From NCBI GenBank assembly GCA_937967995.1, contig CALBTB010000013.1, forward strand, positions 66,418 to 130,417: a DNA stretch of 64,000 bases. The letters are read 5' to 3'. The translations under genes and the position numbers were made by a program. This stretch comes from an uncultured Gammaproteobacteria bacterium. Its GTDB lineage: Bacteria > Pseudomonadota > Gammaproteobacteria > UBA6429 > Thiohalophilaceae. This document shows, piece after piece, positions 27,076-35,817 of the stretch; positions within the stretch are counted from its first letter, which is position 1; the number at the start of each line of letters is the position of its first letter. The notes below the pieces were generated by a model. It was not told the DNA's origin. It saw only the letters and a program-made list of their open reading frames with translations, and made no database searches.

Positions 27076-27820
27076 ACCCCGTCGTTGGGAGCAACGTTTT
27101 CATACCTGGCATCGATATGTCGGTATCACGATTGCCGTATTTGTAATTTATCTGTCGGTAACCGGCATATTACTCAACCACAGTGACTCGCTGGAGCTGG
27201 ATAAAAAAATGGTCAGTACCCCGTCATTGTTGCAGGTTTACGGAATCAGGAATCCATCAGCCCTTAAGGGATACGCGGTAAATAAAAACTGGATTAGTGC
27301 CTGGAACAACCAGGTATTCCTGAATGATCAACCAGTCACACATTCGGATTATCCTTTGCAGGGTGCGGTTGCTGCGCCAGGTTTTATCGTGGTGGCGACG
27401 CTGGAAGAAATATTGCTTGTGACACAGGATGGCCAGCTGGTGGAACGACTGACGGCGCCGTCCGAAAAGCTGGGTGACATAAAGCGCGTCGGTGTTAATG
27501 CGAATAACCTGATTACAGTAGAAACCGGTCGGGGCCAGTTTAGCGCCGATTCTGATTTAATAGCCTGGCAACCTGGTGGCGATCAGGACATACAGTGGGC
27601 AGTGCCGGCGACGCTACCAAAGAAAGTTTTCAGAAACATTGTTTCATCTTCGCATAGCATTCACTGGGAACGCGTGCTGCTGGACATGCACAGTGGCCGG
27701 GTTGCAGGTGACATTGGTGTGCTGGTGATCGACCTGGTTGCCATTGCGCTGATACTGCTGGCACTATCCGGTCTGTATATGTGGAATGTCAGGCGTCAGC
27801 GTCTTAAAAGCAGGCACTGA
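27050..27820 (+). CDS. PepSY-associated transmembrane protein
   Basis: A protein of about 256 residues starting most likely at ATG 27050 (MNKTKTKTKPRRWEQ), inside the end of the FMN-binding gene. It has a membrane helix near the N-terminus with the family pattern FHTWHRYVGITIAVFVIYLSVTGILLNHSDSL, a periplasmic domain of about 170 residues, and a second helix at the end after the pattern HSIHWERVLLDMHSGRVAG. His residues at the helix ends could hold heme, as in other PepSY_TM proteins. With the flavinylated neighbour it probably forms an electron path across the inner membrane. Confidence 0.85.
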   Translation: MNKTKTKTKPRRWEQRFHTWHRYVGITIAVFVIYLSVTGILLNHSDSLELDKKMVSTPSLLQVYGIRNPSALKGYAVNKNWISAWNNQVFLNDQPVTHSDYPLQGAVAAPGFIVVATLEEILLVTQDGQLVERLTAPSEKLGDIKRVGVNANNLITVETGRGQFSADSDLIAWQPGGDQDIQWAVPATLPKKVFRNIVSSSHSIHWERVLLDMHSGRVAGDIGVLVIDLVAIALILLALSGLYMWNVRRQRLKSRH

Positions 27821-27836
27821 CAGGTTTATTTAGAAT

Positions 27837-30800
27837 CTAATTATACAGATTGGCATACTGGCCATTGCCTGCCTGCCGAATCATCGTGATGACACCCTCA
27901 ACATCGGTTGGAATGCTGAACAGAAAACCCTGCACGCTGTCGCAGCCCTGTTGAATCAAAAATCCAAGTTGCGATTCAGTTTCGACACCTTCCGCTATCA
28001 CCCGCATGTTCAGGTTATGCGCCATGGATATGATGGCCGCCACCAGTTCACAGTCATTTTTGTTTTGCGGAATCTGGCGCACAAAGTCACGATCGATTTT
28101 GACGATATCGATTGGAAAATGCCGCAGGTGTGACAGGGATGACTGGCCGGTGCCAAAATCATCCAGTGCAATCGTGACTCCCAGTGACTTGAGCGCACTG
28201 AGTGTCTTGTATACCCGGTCCTTGTCCTGAATCAGTGTGCTTTCCGTAATTTCAATGATCAATGAACCGGCATCCAGTCCGGTTTCAGTCAGTTTCTCCT
28301 GCACGGAATCAATCAGGTTTTTTTGTAACAGGGTCTGTGCTGCAAAGTTGACCGCGACGGAAAGCTGGGAACCGGTTTGTTGCTGAATGTAGAGAATGGT
28401 TTCACAGGCCTCATGTAATATCCAGTCAGTGGCATGATGGATAAGACCACAGTCTTCCATCACCGGAATAAATTCTTCTGGTCCAACAACAACAAATTCA
28501 CCAGACTGGTTCCAGCGCATCAGCATTTCCATGCCGGTTACCTGGCTGGTAGCAAGATTAATGACCGGCTGGCATTGAAAGTCCAGCTCATTATTATTGA
28601 TAGTGTTACGCAGGTTTCGTTCTATATCAGCTTTATGCAAGGCATGGTCTGTCATTTTTCTGGCATAGAACTGATAGCGATTACGGCCTTTTTCTTTGGC
28701 ATGGTACATGGCGATATCGGCATGGGTGATCAGCGACTCAATACTGTCACTGTCTTCCGGGTACAGGGCGATGCCGATTGATGCAGTGATAAAGAATTCA
28801 CGCCCTGAAATATAAAACGGCTCCTGCATGCATTGAATGATTTTTTCCGCAAGTCGTATCGTTTGCTTCTTGCTGTCGATGTTTTCGACCAGGATTGTGA
28901 ATTCATCACCGCCGAAGCGGGCAATCGTATCCGCGTCGCGCAGGTTTTCACTCAGGCGTTTGGCGACTTCCTGTAGCAGCCTGTCACCAAGATTATGACC
29001 GACACTATCATTAATGGTCTTGAATCGGTCAAGATCCAGAAACCACACGCCCAGCATGCGGTTGTCGCGGTTTGCCATATTGATGGCATGTCCCAATCGA
29101 TCCTTAAAAAGTTCGCGGTTAGGCAAATCAGTCAATGGATCATGAAAGGCCATGTGATCGATCCGTTCATGCGCCAGCATGCGTTCGGTAATATCCTTGC
29201 CGGTCGATACATAGTGTGTGATGTTGCCGAAATGGTCACGCAATGGCGCGATGGTTTTTTCCTCGTACATCATGCTGCCGTTTTTCTTGCGGTTGATGAT
29301 GACGCCACGAAACGCATCTCCCGAACGAATGGTTTTCCAGAGTTGCCGGTAAAATACCGGGGTATGTTCACCGGACTTCAGGAACTGGGTGGTACGCCCG
29401 ATGACTTCTTCGCGAGTGTAACCGGTAGCCATTTCGAAGCCCCGGTTGGCATATTCGATATAACCGGATACGTCAGTGATCAGTACAATATCGGTCGTTT
29501 GTTCCACAATGCTGGACAGCTTGTTGATGCGTGATTCCGCCTGGTACCTGTGCGTCATGTCGGTAATACAGGCTCGAACAATATTGTTTTTGACTCCAGG
29601 TATGGGCGACATGCGAATTGAAGTGTAAATAAATCCACCCTGTTTATCATTGATGATCCAGTTAAATTCGTTTACCTGGCCGTCTGTTGTTTTTTGAAGA
29701 TGCTGTTCAAGCAGAATGGCAGATAAGCGCCCATCCGGTTGTCTGTCAGGGCTCAGGTTGAACAGGGATGTTACCAACAGACTTTCACGATCCATGCAGA
29801 AAAGTTTTTCTGCATTGCAATTGACTTCAAGAAACTGGCCGTTGTGCGCATCAAGCATCGTGATGGCCTCCGGCGCATGTTCTATCAGGGTGCGATATTT
29901 CTTTTCACTGTTAAACAGGTCCTGCTGCGCTTTCTGTCGTTCGCTGATTTCCTGCTGTAACTTGTGATTCAATGTCTCCAGATCCTGTACCATTTGTGAC
30001 TGACGGGAGTTTTGCCGGGCCAGACTGAACAGGTATATTGCAAGCAGCAGTGAAAACAGGATACCGCCAAACAGGATGGCTTCCGGATAATATTCGCGAT
30101 AGTTTTCATAAAAGGCCGGTGCAGGGTGAAACTCCAGTGACCATTTTTTATCGGCCAGATCGACCAGTATCTGGCTGTAGAGGTCTTTGGTTAGTGAGGC
30201 ATCAGGCTCAGACAAATCGCGGGTTCGCGAGGCGTGAATGTACTCCAGTCTGGCAGGCAGGATAGAATCGTTGGATGTTGTTTCAAATTCCGTGAGTCGA
30301 ATATCCAGTCCTGCAGCCGGCATGTTGCGCAACGCTCCTTCCACCAGCGATTTAACCTGGAAGACACCCAGAAAAAAGCCAAGTAACTTTTTGCGCCGTT
30401 GTTCCACGCTGACCGGTATCTGGCCTTTTTCATAGACCGGAATTAACAACAGGAAGCCGGGTTGCTTGTGTGAGTCCTGGACCAGTGACAACCAGCTTGT
30501 GGCAACAATGCGACCTTCATCGCGGGCTGTATTGAGTGCTTTGCGTCGTTCCGGTTCGGAGGCCAGGTCGAATCCGATCGCCTGTTCGTTTCCGCTAACC
30601 GGTTCAATGAAAGACACTGGAAAATATTCATCACGCACGGCAGCTGCTACCATGCGACCATCTTCAGTCAGTTCACGAATCCTGTAATCGATAAATGCCG
30701 ACTGGCGGGCCTGTTTTTCATGTTGTTCCCGCTGCGACAGGGGGACGCGGGGTATCCATTCCAGTGCCCGTGCGTCGGGATGATTGTCCATGACGAATCT

Positions 30801-31097
30801 TGAAAATACTATGAATTCGCTAAATTCCAGTTCTTTTGAAGCCGCATGCAGTCCGGCCAGTGATTCCAGCAGGCGCTGGTTCTTATTCAGCACGGACTGT
30901 ATCGCCGTGGCGTGATGCTTGGTGCGGTGATTAAATTCCTTGTCGAGTTGTGCGGCCTCGATTGAATTGACATGCTGGTAGGCCAGCAGGGTAATGGCCA
31001 GGCAGAGACTGAGTGCCAGACCAATAGCTATGACCTGCCGGGGTTCGAGCATACGGCGCAGGTGAGAAGAGTGTTGGCTTGCGTTGGTCATAGACAT
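27837..31097 (-). CDS. CHASE / PAS / PAS / GGDEF / EAL cyclic-di-GMP protein
   Basis: A 1086-residue membrane sensor. A membrane helix (about 24-43) is followed by a periplasmic CHASE domain (about 75-300; EWIPRVP, YFPVSFIEPVSGNEQAIGFDL), a second helix near 340-358, a coiled coil, two PAS domains (about 395-510 and 520-645), GGDEF (FGGDEFTILVEN, intact) and EAL. The EAL signature reads EMLMRW, keeping the essential Glu; EITESTLI, LDDFGTGQSSLSH and AEGVE are present. It may both make and break c-di-GMP. It is convergent with the PepSY gene, 16 bases away, and has its own upstream region. Confidence 0.94.
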   Translation of the reverse strand: MSMTNASQHSSHLRRMLEPRQVIAIGLALSLCLAITLLAYQHVNSIEAAQLDKEFNHRTKHHATAIQSVLNKNQRLLESLAGLHAASKELEFSEFIVFSRFVMDNHPDARALEWIPRVPLSQREQHEKQARQSAFIDYRIRELTEDGRMVAAAVRDEYFPVSFIEPVSGNEQAIGFDLASEPERRKALNTARDEGRIVATSWLSLVQDSHKQPGFLLLIPVYEKGQIPVSVEQRRKKLLGFFLGVFQVKSLVEGALRNMPAAGLDIRLTEFETTSNDSILPARLEYIHASRTRDLSEPDASLTKDLYSQILVDLADKKWSLEFHPAPAFYENYREYYPEAILFGGILFSLLLAIYLFSLARQNSRQSQMVQDLETLNHKLQQEISERQKAQQDLFNSEKKYRTLIEHAPEAITMLDAHNGQFLEVNCNAEKLFCMDRESLLVTSLFNLSPDRQPDGRLSAILLEQHLQKTTDGQVNEFNWIINDKQGGFIYTSIRMSPIPGVKNNIVRACITDMTHRYQAESRINKLSSIVEQTTDIVLITDVSGYIEYANRGFEMATGYTREEVIGRTTQFLKSGEHTPVFYRQLWKTIRSGDAFRGVIINRKKNGSMMYEEKTIAPLRDHFGNITHYVSTGKDITERMLAHERIDHMAFHDPLTDLPNRELFKDRLGHAINMANRDNRMLGVWFLDLDRFKTINDSVGHNLGDRLLQEVAKRLSENLRDADTIARFGGDEFTILVENIDSKKQTIRLAEKIIQCMQEPFYISGREFFITASIGIALYPEDSDSIESLITHADIAMYHAKEKGRNRYQFYARKMTDHALHKADIERNLRNTINNNELDFQCQPVINLATSQVTGMEMLMRWNQSGEFVVVGPEEFIPVMEDCGLIHHATDWILHEACETILYIQQQTGSQLSVAVNFAAQTLLQKNLIDSVQEKLTETGLDAGSLIIEITESTLIQDKDRVYKTLSALKSLGVTIALDDFGTGQSSLSHLRHFPIDIVKIDRDFVRQIPQNKNDCELVAAIISMAHNLNMRVIAEGVETESQLGFLIQQGCDSVQGFLFSIPTDVEGVITMIRQAGNGQYANLYN

Positions 31098-31280
31098 TAA
31101 ATGGAAAGACGGATCTAAAATATAGCCAATATCCCTGACAAAGAATAAAAGGTGACCATGGCCTCAAAACAACAGTTTGTAACAAGATGGTGGCTCTGCT
31201 CGTCTTGTTTAGAGTGAAATGCACTGAAATAGATTTTTAATCAGGCGCTTAGAATGTAGAATCAATGTAGTTTGTGAGTA

Positions 31281-31307
31281 TTGAACTTTTTTTTCTTGTC
31301 CCTATCT
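31281..31307 (+). promoter_or_regulatory. Candidate heat-shock (sigma-32) promoter of htpX
   Basis: TTGAAC at 31281-31286 and CCCTATCT at 31300-31307 are 13 bases apart. They match the RpoH consensus (CTTGAAA, CCCCATNT) at five of six and six of seven defined positions. HtpX is a heat-shock protease in other bacteria, which fits. Confidence 0.45.
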
Positions 31308-31319
31308 ATGCGCGGGTAC

Positions 31320-31338
31320 CCATTGGAATTTGCAATGG
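31320..31338. repeat. Inverted repeat upstream of htpX
   Basis: CCATTG and CAATGG are perfect 6-base arms around 7 bases, just downstream of the putative sigma-32 promoter. It could be a regulator site or chance. Confidence 0.3.
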
Positions 31339-31403
31339 TTTACAATTTGATCGGTTTTGGTTCGGTGTTTGGGTTTAACAAGTCCTGAGGAATGGAGAAA
31401 TAA

Positions 31404-32288
31404 ATGAAACGCGTCCTGCTTTACCTGGCAACCAACGTTGCCGTTGTACTGGTCCTGGGCATCACTTTGCGGATCCTGGGGGTGGAACAGATCCTCGATC
31501 AGCAGGGTGTCGGGCTGGATATCAACAGCCTGTTAATTTTTGCCGCCGTGTTTGGTTTTGGTGGTTCGTTTATTTCACTGGCCATGTCCAAGTGGACGGC
31601 AAAGCGTTTTACCGGTGCACAGGTGATTGAGACACCACGTAACCCGACCGAACAATGGCTGGTCGCGACAGTGGAAAAGCAGGCGCGCGAAGCCGGTATC
31701 GGCATGCCGGAAGTTGCCATTTTTGATTCGCCGGATGTAAATGCCTTTGCCACTGGCATGTCACGTAATAATGCCCTGGTTGCCGTCAGCACCGGTTTGC
31801 TGAATGCCATGAATCGTGACGAGGCCGAAGCTGTCATGGCCCATGAAGTCAGCCATGTCGCCAATGGCGACATGATCACACTGGCGCTGATTCAGGGCGT
31901 AGTGAATACGTTCGTGATTTTCCTGTCACGGGTGATCGGTCACCTGGTCGATCGACTGGTGTTCAAGGTCGAACGGGGCCATGGTCCGGCATTCTGGATC
32001 ACAGCCATCGTTGCTGAACTGATTCTTGGAATACTGGCCAGTATCATCGTTATGTGGTTCAGCCGTCAGCGTGAATTCCGTGCGGATGCCGGCGGTGCCC
32101 GTTTGAGTAGTCGCAACAAGATGATTGCCGCCCTGCAACGCCTCAAGGCCTCTGTCGAACAGCCACACCTGCCGGATCAACTGGCTGCGTTTGGTATCAA
32201 TGGAGGTATTGGTGCCGGTCTGAAGCGGTTGTTCATGACCCATCCGCCGCTGGATGAGCGCATCGCACGCCTGCAATCCGAGCAGTAA
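31404..32288 (+). CDS. htpX: HtpX, membrane zinc metalloprotease of heat shock
   Basis: A 294-residue inner membrane protease of family M48B, the length expected. Membrane segments lie near 5-25, 40-60, 160-180 and 190-215; the zinc motif HEVSH is at residues 147-151, and the third ligand Glu lies in the later EFRADAGGA segment. The N-terminal MKRVLLYLATNVAVV is typical. It degrades damaged membrane proteins, in parallel with FtsH. The ribosome site GAGGAATGGAG precedes ATG 31404, and the upstream region contains a sigma-32-like promoter. Confidence 0.96.
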   Translation: MKRVLLYLATNVAVVLVLGITLRILGVEQILDQQGVGLDINSLLIFAAVFGFGGSFISLAMSKWTAKRFTGAQVIETPRNPTEQWLVATVEKQAREAGIGMPEVAIFDSPDVNAFATGMSRNNALVAVSTGLLNAMNRDEAEAVMAHEVSHVANGDMITLALIQGVVNTFVIFLSRVIGHLVDRLVFKVERGHGPAFWITAIVAELILGILASIIVMWFSRQREFRADAGGARLSSRNKMIAALQRLKASVEQPHLPDQLAAFGINGGIGAGLKRLFMTHPPLDERIARLQSEQ

Positions 32289-32378
32289 AACGCAAGGCCT
32301 GCTGCCTGGTTAGGTAATATTAGTAAATACTGATATACTCCCCGGCTTTTTGTGGTAATCGAAAAGCCGGGGTAGTGC

Positions 32379-33908
32379 ATGTTTCAACTGGGTTGCGCGA
32401 GTCGCGTCTGTTTTAAGAACGAGATCCTGTCAGGGTTGACCGTGGCGCTGGCCCTGGTGCCCGAAGCCGTGGCCTTTGCCTTCGTGGCCGGTGTTGAACC
32501 CCTGGTGGGGTTGTACGCAGCGTTCATGGTGGGTCTGCTGGCGGCCATATTTGGTGGCCGGCCTGGCATGATTTCCGGTGCCACTGGTGCCATGGCCGTG
32601 GTCATGGTGGCGTTGGTGGCCGAGCACGGCGTTGAATACCTGTTTGCGGCTGTGGTGCTGGCCGGTTTGATCCAGATGGGGGCCGGTATTCTGCGTCTGG
32701 GTAAATTTATTCGTATCGTGCCGCATCCGGTCATGCTGGGTTTCGTCAATGGCCTTGCCATCGTGATCTTCCTGGCCCAGTTACAGCATTTTCAGATCGA
32801 AACAGTCGATGGCGACAGGACCTGGATGAGCGGAGAAGCCATGCTGCTGTTCGGTGGTCTCATCCTGCTGACCATGTTCATCATTCAGTACTTACCAAAA
32901 CTGACCGGCGCCATACCGGCGTCACTGGCTGCGATCCTTGTAGTGTCGTTGCTGGTCATCGGGTTAGATCTGAACACGACAACCGTTGGCGATCTGGCCA
33001 GTATCAAGGGTGGTTTACCGTCGTTCCATATTCCCGCTGTACCTTTTTCGTTAGAGACCTTATCAATTATTCTGCCTTATTCATTTATTCTGGCGGCGGT
33101 GGGCCTGATCGAATCATTATTGACTCTCAGCCTGATCGATGAAGTGACCAACACGCGTGGGCGCGGTAACCGTGAGTGCATGGGGCAGGGAATTGCCAAC
33201 ACCGTGACGGGCCTGTTTGGTGGTATGGGTGGTTGCGCCATGATTGGCCAGAGCATGATCAATGTGAACTCGGGTGGCCGGCAGCGACTCTCCGGTGTCG
33301 CGGCGGCCCTGTTCCTGCTGAGTTTTATTCTGTTTGCTTCCCCGTTGATCGAAGCCATTCCGATGGCGGCGCTGGTTGGGGTGATGTTTATGGTGGTGCT
33401 GGCGACTTTTGAATGGTCGAGTTTACGCATCATGGACAAGATTCCCCGCACGGACGCCTTTGTGCTGGTACTGGTATCAGCGGTCACCGTGTTTACGGAT
33501 CTTGCCGTGGCGGTCGTTGTGGGTGTTATCGTCTCGGCACTGGTATTTGCCTGGGAACATGCCAAGCATATCAATATAAAAAGTTATGACGATGAAAATG
33601 GCACGCGGGTACATGAATTAAACGGCCCGCTGTTTTTTGGGTCCGTCAAACGATTTCTGGAACTGTTTGATCCGGAGAATGATGCCGATAATGTCATTAT
33701 CGAGTTTCAGAACTCACGTGTCGCCGATCATTCGGCCATCGAGGCAATTGATACACTGGCGGAAAAATACATTCGGGCTGGCAAGTCATTACACCTGCGT
33801 CACCTGAGCCCGGAATGTCGTCAGTTGCTGCGCAAGGCCGGTGACCTGGTAGTGGTCAACGTCCTTGAAGATCCGCGTTACGCCGTGGCCGATGATCAGC
33901 TTGCCTGA
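32379..33908 (+). CDS. SulP family anion transporter with STAS domain
   Basis: The 509-residue protein begins with the SulP transmembrane core (Sulfate_transp) of about 12-14 helices, with signatures ILSGLTVALALVPEAVAFAF and GGMGGCAMIGQSMINVNSGG, and ends in a cytoplasmic STAS domain (about 400-505; LNGPLFFGSVKRFLELF, IIEFQNSRVADHSAIEAI). SulP proteins carry sulfate, bicarbonate or other anions, by symport with H+ or Na+; the substrate is not settled by sequence. It begins 90 bases after htpX on the same strand and ends 6 bases from the convergent DsrC-like gene. Confidence 0.93.
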   Translation: MFQLGCASRVCFKNEILSGLTVALALVPEAVAFAFVAGVEPLVGLYAAFMVGLLAAIFGGRPGMISGATGAMAVVMVALVAEHGVEYLFAAVVLAGLIQMGAGILRLGKFIRIVPHPVMLGFVNGLAIVIFLAQLQHFQIETVDGDRTWMSGEAMLLFGGLILLTMFIIQYLPKLTGAIPASLAAILVVSLLVIGLDLNTTTVGDLASIKGGLPSFHIPAVPFSLETLSIILPYSFILAAVGLIESLLTLSLIDEVTNTRGRGNRECMGQGIANTVTGLFGGMGGCAMIGQSMINVNSGGRQRLSGVAAALFLLSFILFASPLIEAIPMAALVGVMFMVVLATFEWSSLRIMDKIPRTDAFVLVLVSAVTVFTDLAVAVVVGVIVSALVFAWEHAKHINIKSYDDENGTRVHELNGPLFFGSVKRFLELFDPENDADNVIIEFQNSRVADHSAIEAIDTLAEKYIRAGKSLHLRHLSPECRQLLRKAGDLVVVNVLEDPRYAVADDQLA

Positions 33909-33914
33909 CCGGAA

Positions 33915-34649
33915 CTAGGGATCAATACATCCCTGTGGTTCAGGCAGACCGGCAATGCGTGATCCCTGGCGGGAAGGACCAGCCGGAAACAGTTTATAAA
34001 GATAGTCTTTACTGCTTTTTTCTGCACCGAGCTGATTACGCATGTGTTTCATCAGCAGTTTCACCATCGGCGTGATGCCGTACTGGAAATAAAACTTGCG
34101 CAAAAAGCGAATCACTTCCCAGTGCGCTTCCGTTAATTCGATGTCTTCACCTTGCGCCATGTATTGCGCCAGTTCTTCATTCCAGTCATCCATATCGACC
34201 AGATTACCCCTGGCGTGTACTTTGTATGATTTGCCATTGTATTCAAACTGATCGAACAGTTTGGCCTGTTTAGCACCGCTGTTTGCTTTTCTGGTATGAA
34301 TGGATTGATCCAGTTCGGCATCCAGCGAGGGTTTGGGAATACCGGCAATGCGCGCACCCTGTGTGGTCACGCCACGTGGGAATAATGACAACAGGTAATC
34401 GTCGGTGGCTTTTTCCGCGCCCAGCGATTCACTGATTTCTTTCTTTAACAGTTTGGCTATCGGTGAGATGTTATAGGTCTCATAATATTTACGCATTACT
34501 TCGATGACCTGCCAGTGAGCGTCTGTCAGGCTTATGCCATCCTGCTGCGCCATGGCAATTGCCACATCCACATTCCAGTCTTCCAGTGACTGTAGTTGAC
34601 CATCGGCACGCAGCTCCAGTGAAGATCCATCAATTCTGAGTTGAGGCAT
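33915..34649 (-). CDS. Tandem-duplicated DsrC/TusE-like sulfur relay protein
   Basis: The 244-residue protein is two DsrC/TusE domains in one chain, joined by a short linker (about 112-132). Domain 1 (1-110): SLEDWNVDVAIAMAQQDGI, DAHWQVIEVMRKYYETYNISP, DDYLLSLFPRG, RIAGIPKP. Domain 2 (133-244): MDDWNEELAQYMAQGEDI, EAHWEVIRFLRKFYFQYGITP, KDYLYKLFPAGP, RIAGLPEPQGC. Only domain 2 keeps the C-terminal active Cys (Cys241), and two residues follow the usual end. The second DsrC Cys is absent in both, so the chemistry would be TusE-like sulfur relay rather than DsrC trisulfide formation. No other tus or dsr genes are near. Domain 1 has probably become structural or regulatory. Confidence 0.93.
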   Translation of the reverse strand: MPQLRIDGSSLELRADGQLQSLEDWNVDVAIAMAQQDGISLTDAHWQVIEVMRKYYETYNISPIAKLLKKEISESLGAEKATDDYLLSLFPRGVTTQGARIAGIPKPSLDAELDQSIHTRKANSGAKQAKLFDQFEYNGKSYKVHARGNLVDMDDWNEELAQYMAQGEDIELTEAHWEVIRFLRKFYFQYGITPMVKLLMKHMRNQLGAEKSSKDYLYKLFPAGPSRQGSRIAGLPEPQGCIDP

Positions 34650-34815
34650 ATCATGCTCCTCTAATATTCGAGTTATGCAGGTAAGTTACTTACATATAAC
34701 GGAATCCCTGTTGTTAACCTTTAATGGCTCTGCCAAATCTCGATCACAGAAACGCATGTCACTCTTTGTCTGCAACAAATCGAAACAGCGTGATGGCCTT
34801 TTCATGCAAAACGGG

Positions 34816-34844
34816 AACGGGCCCCTGTGGTGGGGCCCGTTTTT
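34816..34844 (+). terminator. Strong hairpin terminator, probably bidirectional
   Basis: ACGGGCCCC pairs with GGGGCCCGT around a 6-base loop, followed by TTTTT on the plus strand. The reverse direction has a mixed CCCGTTTT tail. On the minus strand it lies 13 bases past the peroxiredoxin stop and would end that transcript. Confidence 0.7.
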
Positions 34845-34856
34845 CAGTCCCTGCGA

Positions 34857-35606
34857 TCAGGCGGCGTGTTGATCCTGACGTTGCAGGTAATCCGCCAGTT
34901 CATCCGAACCTCCAATGTGCTGGCCGTTAATGAACACCTGGGGTACGGTTTCCTTTCCGCTAATGGCGCGCACCGAGCGTAGTGTTGCATCGTGACCGGT
35001 GACAATCTCTTCGTACGCCATGTCATGCTCAGCCAGTAACGACTTGGCACGGACACAGTAGGGACAGCCCGGCTTGGTAATGATGCTGATGGCGTCCGGT
35101 TTTCTGGCCTGCGGATTGATGTAGTTCAACATCGTATCGGCATCGGACACCTCGAAGGGGTCGCCCGGCAATTCCGGCTCGATGAACATCTTTTCGATGA
35201 CACCGTCTTTGACCAGCATCGAATAACGCCATGAACGCTCACCAAATCCGAGGTCTGATTTATCTACCAGCATGCCCATGCCACGGCTGAAGTCGCCATT
35301 ACCATCCGGAATTAATCGAATGTGCTCGGCTTCCTGGTCCGCTCGCCAGGCATCCATGACAAAGGCATCGTTGACCGACAGGCACAGAATTTCATCCACG
35401 CCATTGGCTTTAAACGTCGCCGCCAACTCGTTGTATCGCGGTAAATGCGTAGACGAGCAGGTCGGGGTGAAAGCACCGGGCAGGGCAAATAGAATGACGG
35501 TTTTGCCGTGAAACAGTGACTCGCTGCTGACATCGATAAACTGGCCATCTTCGCGCATCTTGAATGTCACACTGGGAATACGCTGGCCCTGCTTGTTCTG
35601 TAACAT
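34857..35606 (-). CDS. Peroxiredoxin-glutaredoxin fusion (hybrid Prx5)
   Basis: A 249-residue two-domain thiol peroxidase. The N-terminal Prx5 domain has the peroxidatic Cys50 in LPGAFTPTCSSTHLP; the C-terminal glutaredoxin domain has the redox motif CPYC at 182-185 and the later TVPQVFI and GGSDEL segments. The fusion lets glutathione reduce the peroxidase directly, as in Haemophilus and Neisseria. ATG 35606 is chosen because GAGGAG lies 9 bases upstream and it matches family starts. A promoter-like TTGATT on the minus strand (35693-35698) has an OxyR-like half-site next to it. Confidence 0.95.
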   Translation of the reverse strand: MLQNKQGQRIPSVTFKMREDGQFIDVSSESLFHGKTVILFALPGAFTPTCSSTHLPRYNELAATFKANGVDEILCLSVNDAFVMDAWRADQEAEHIRLIPDGNGDFSRGMGMLVDKSDLGFGERSWRYSMLVKDGVIEKMFIEPELPGDPFEVSDADTMLNYINPQARKPDAISIITKPGCPYCVRAKSLLAEHDMAYEEIVTGHDATLRSVRAISGKETVPQVFINGQHIGGSDELADYLQRQDQHAA

Positions 35607-35702
35607 GGTTATTTGCTCCTCTTGGATAATCTGAAATTCATGTTGGCGAGTATTATTGGGTAACCTGAAAGATAGATAAAATCGTTTATTTAAATCAATA
35701 AA

Positions 35703-35717
35703 ATAGGCAATATCTAT
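35703..35717. promoter_or_regulatory. OxyR-like half-site before the peroxiredoxin gene
   Basis: ATAG-N7-CTAT is one perfect half of the OxyR motif, 5 bases upstream of a minus-strand -35-like TTGATT. The second half is missing, so binding may be weak or the match fortuitous; the gene's peroxide function makes it credible. Confidence 0.35.
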
Positions 35718-35817
35718 CATTTATGTGACGGAATTCGCGCCCTGCGGCATACGGCGGGACGTCAGCAGGGCGGAACGCTATATTTCTCTAAGTGCATGTA
35801 TATCAAGGGGCGGATTG

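Larger units (their letters stand above)
31098..31403. other. Intergenic region between the CHASE sensor gene and htpX
   Basis: This 306-base stretch separates divergent genes. It holds a heat-shock-like promoter for htpX, a 19-base inverted repeat, and an AT-rich part near the sensor gene in which I see no clear promoter. I find no small gene or RNA in it. Confidence 0.6.

Noticed and set aside
13708..31097. A horizontally acquired signalling island
   Set aside because: No integrase, insertion sequence, tRNA edge, direct repeats or visible shift in base composition supports transfer.
34675..34872. A 65-codon plus-strand open frame between the DsrC-like and peroxiredoxin genes
   Set aside because: It runs through the strong terminator hairpin at 34816-34844 and has no ribosome site or similarity.
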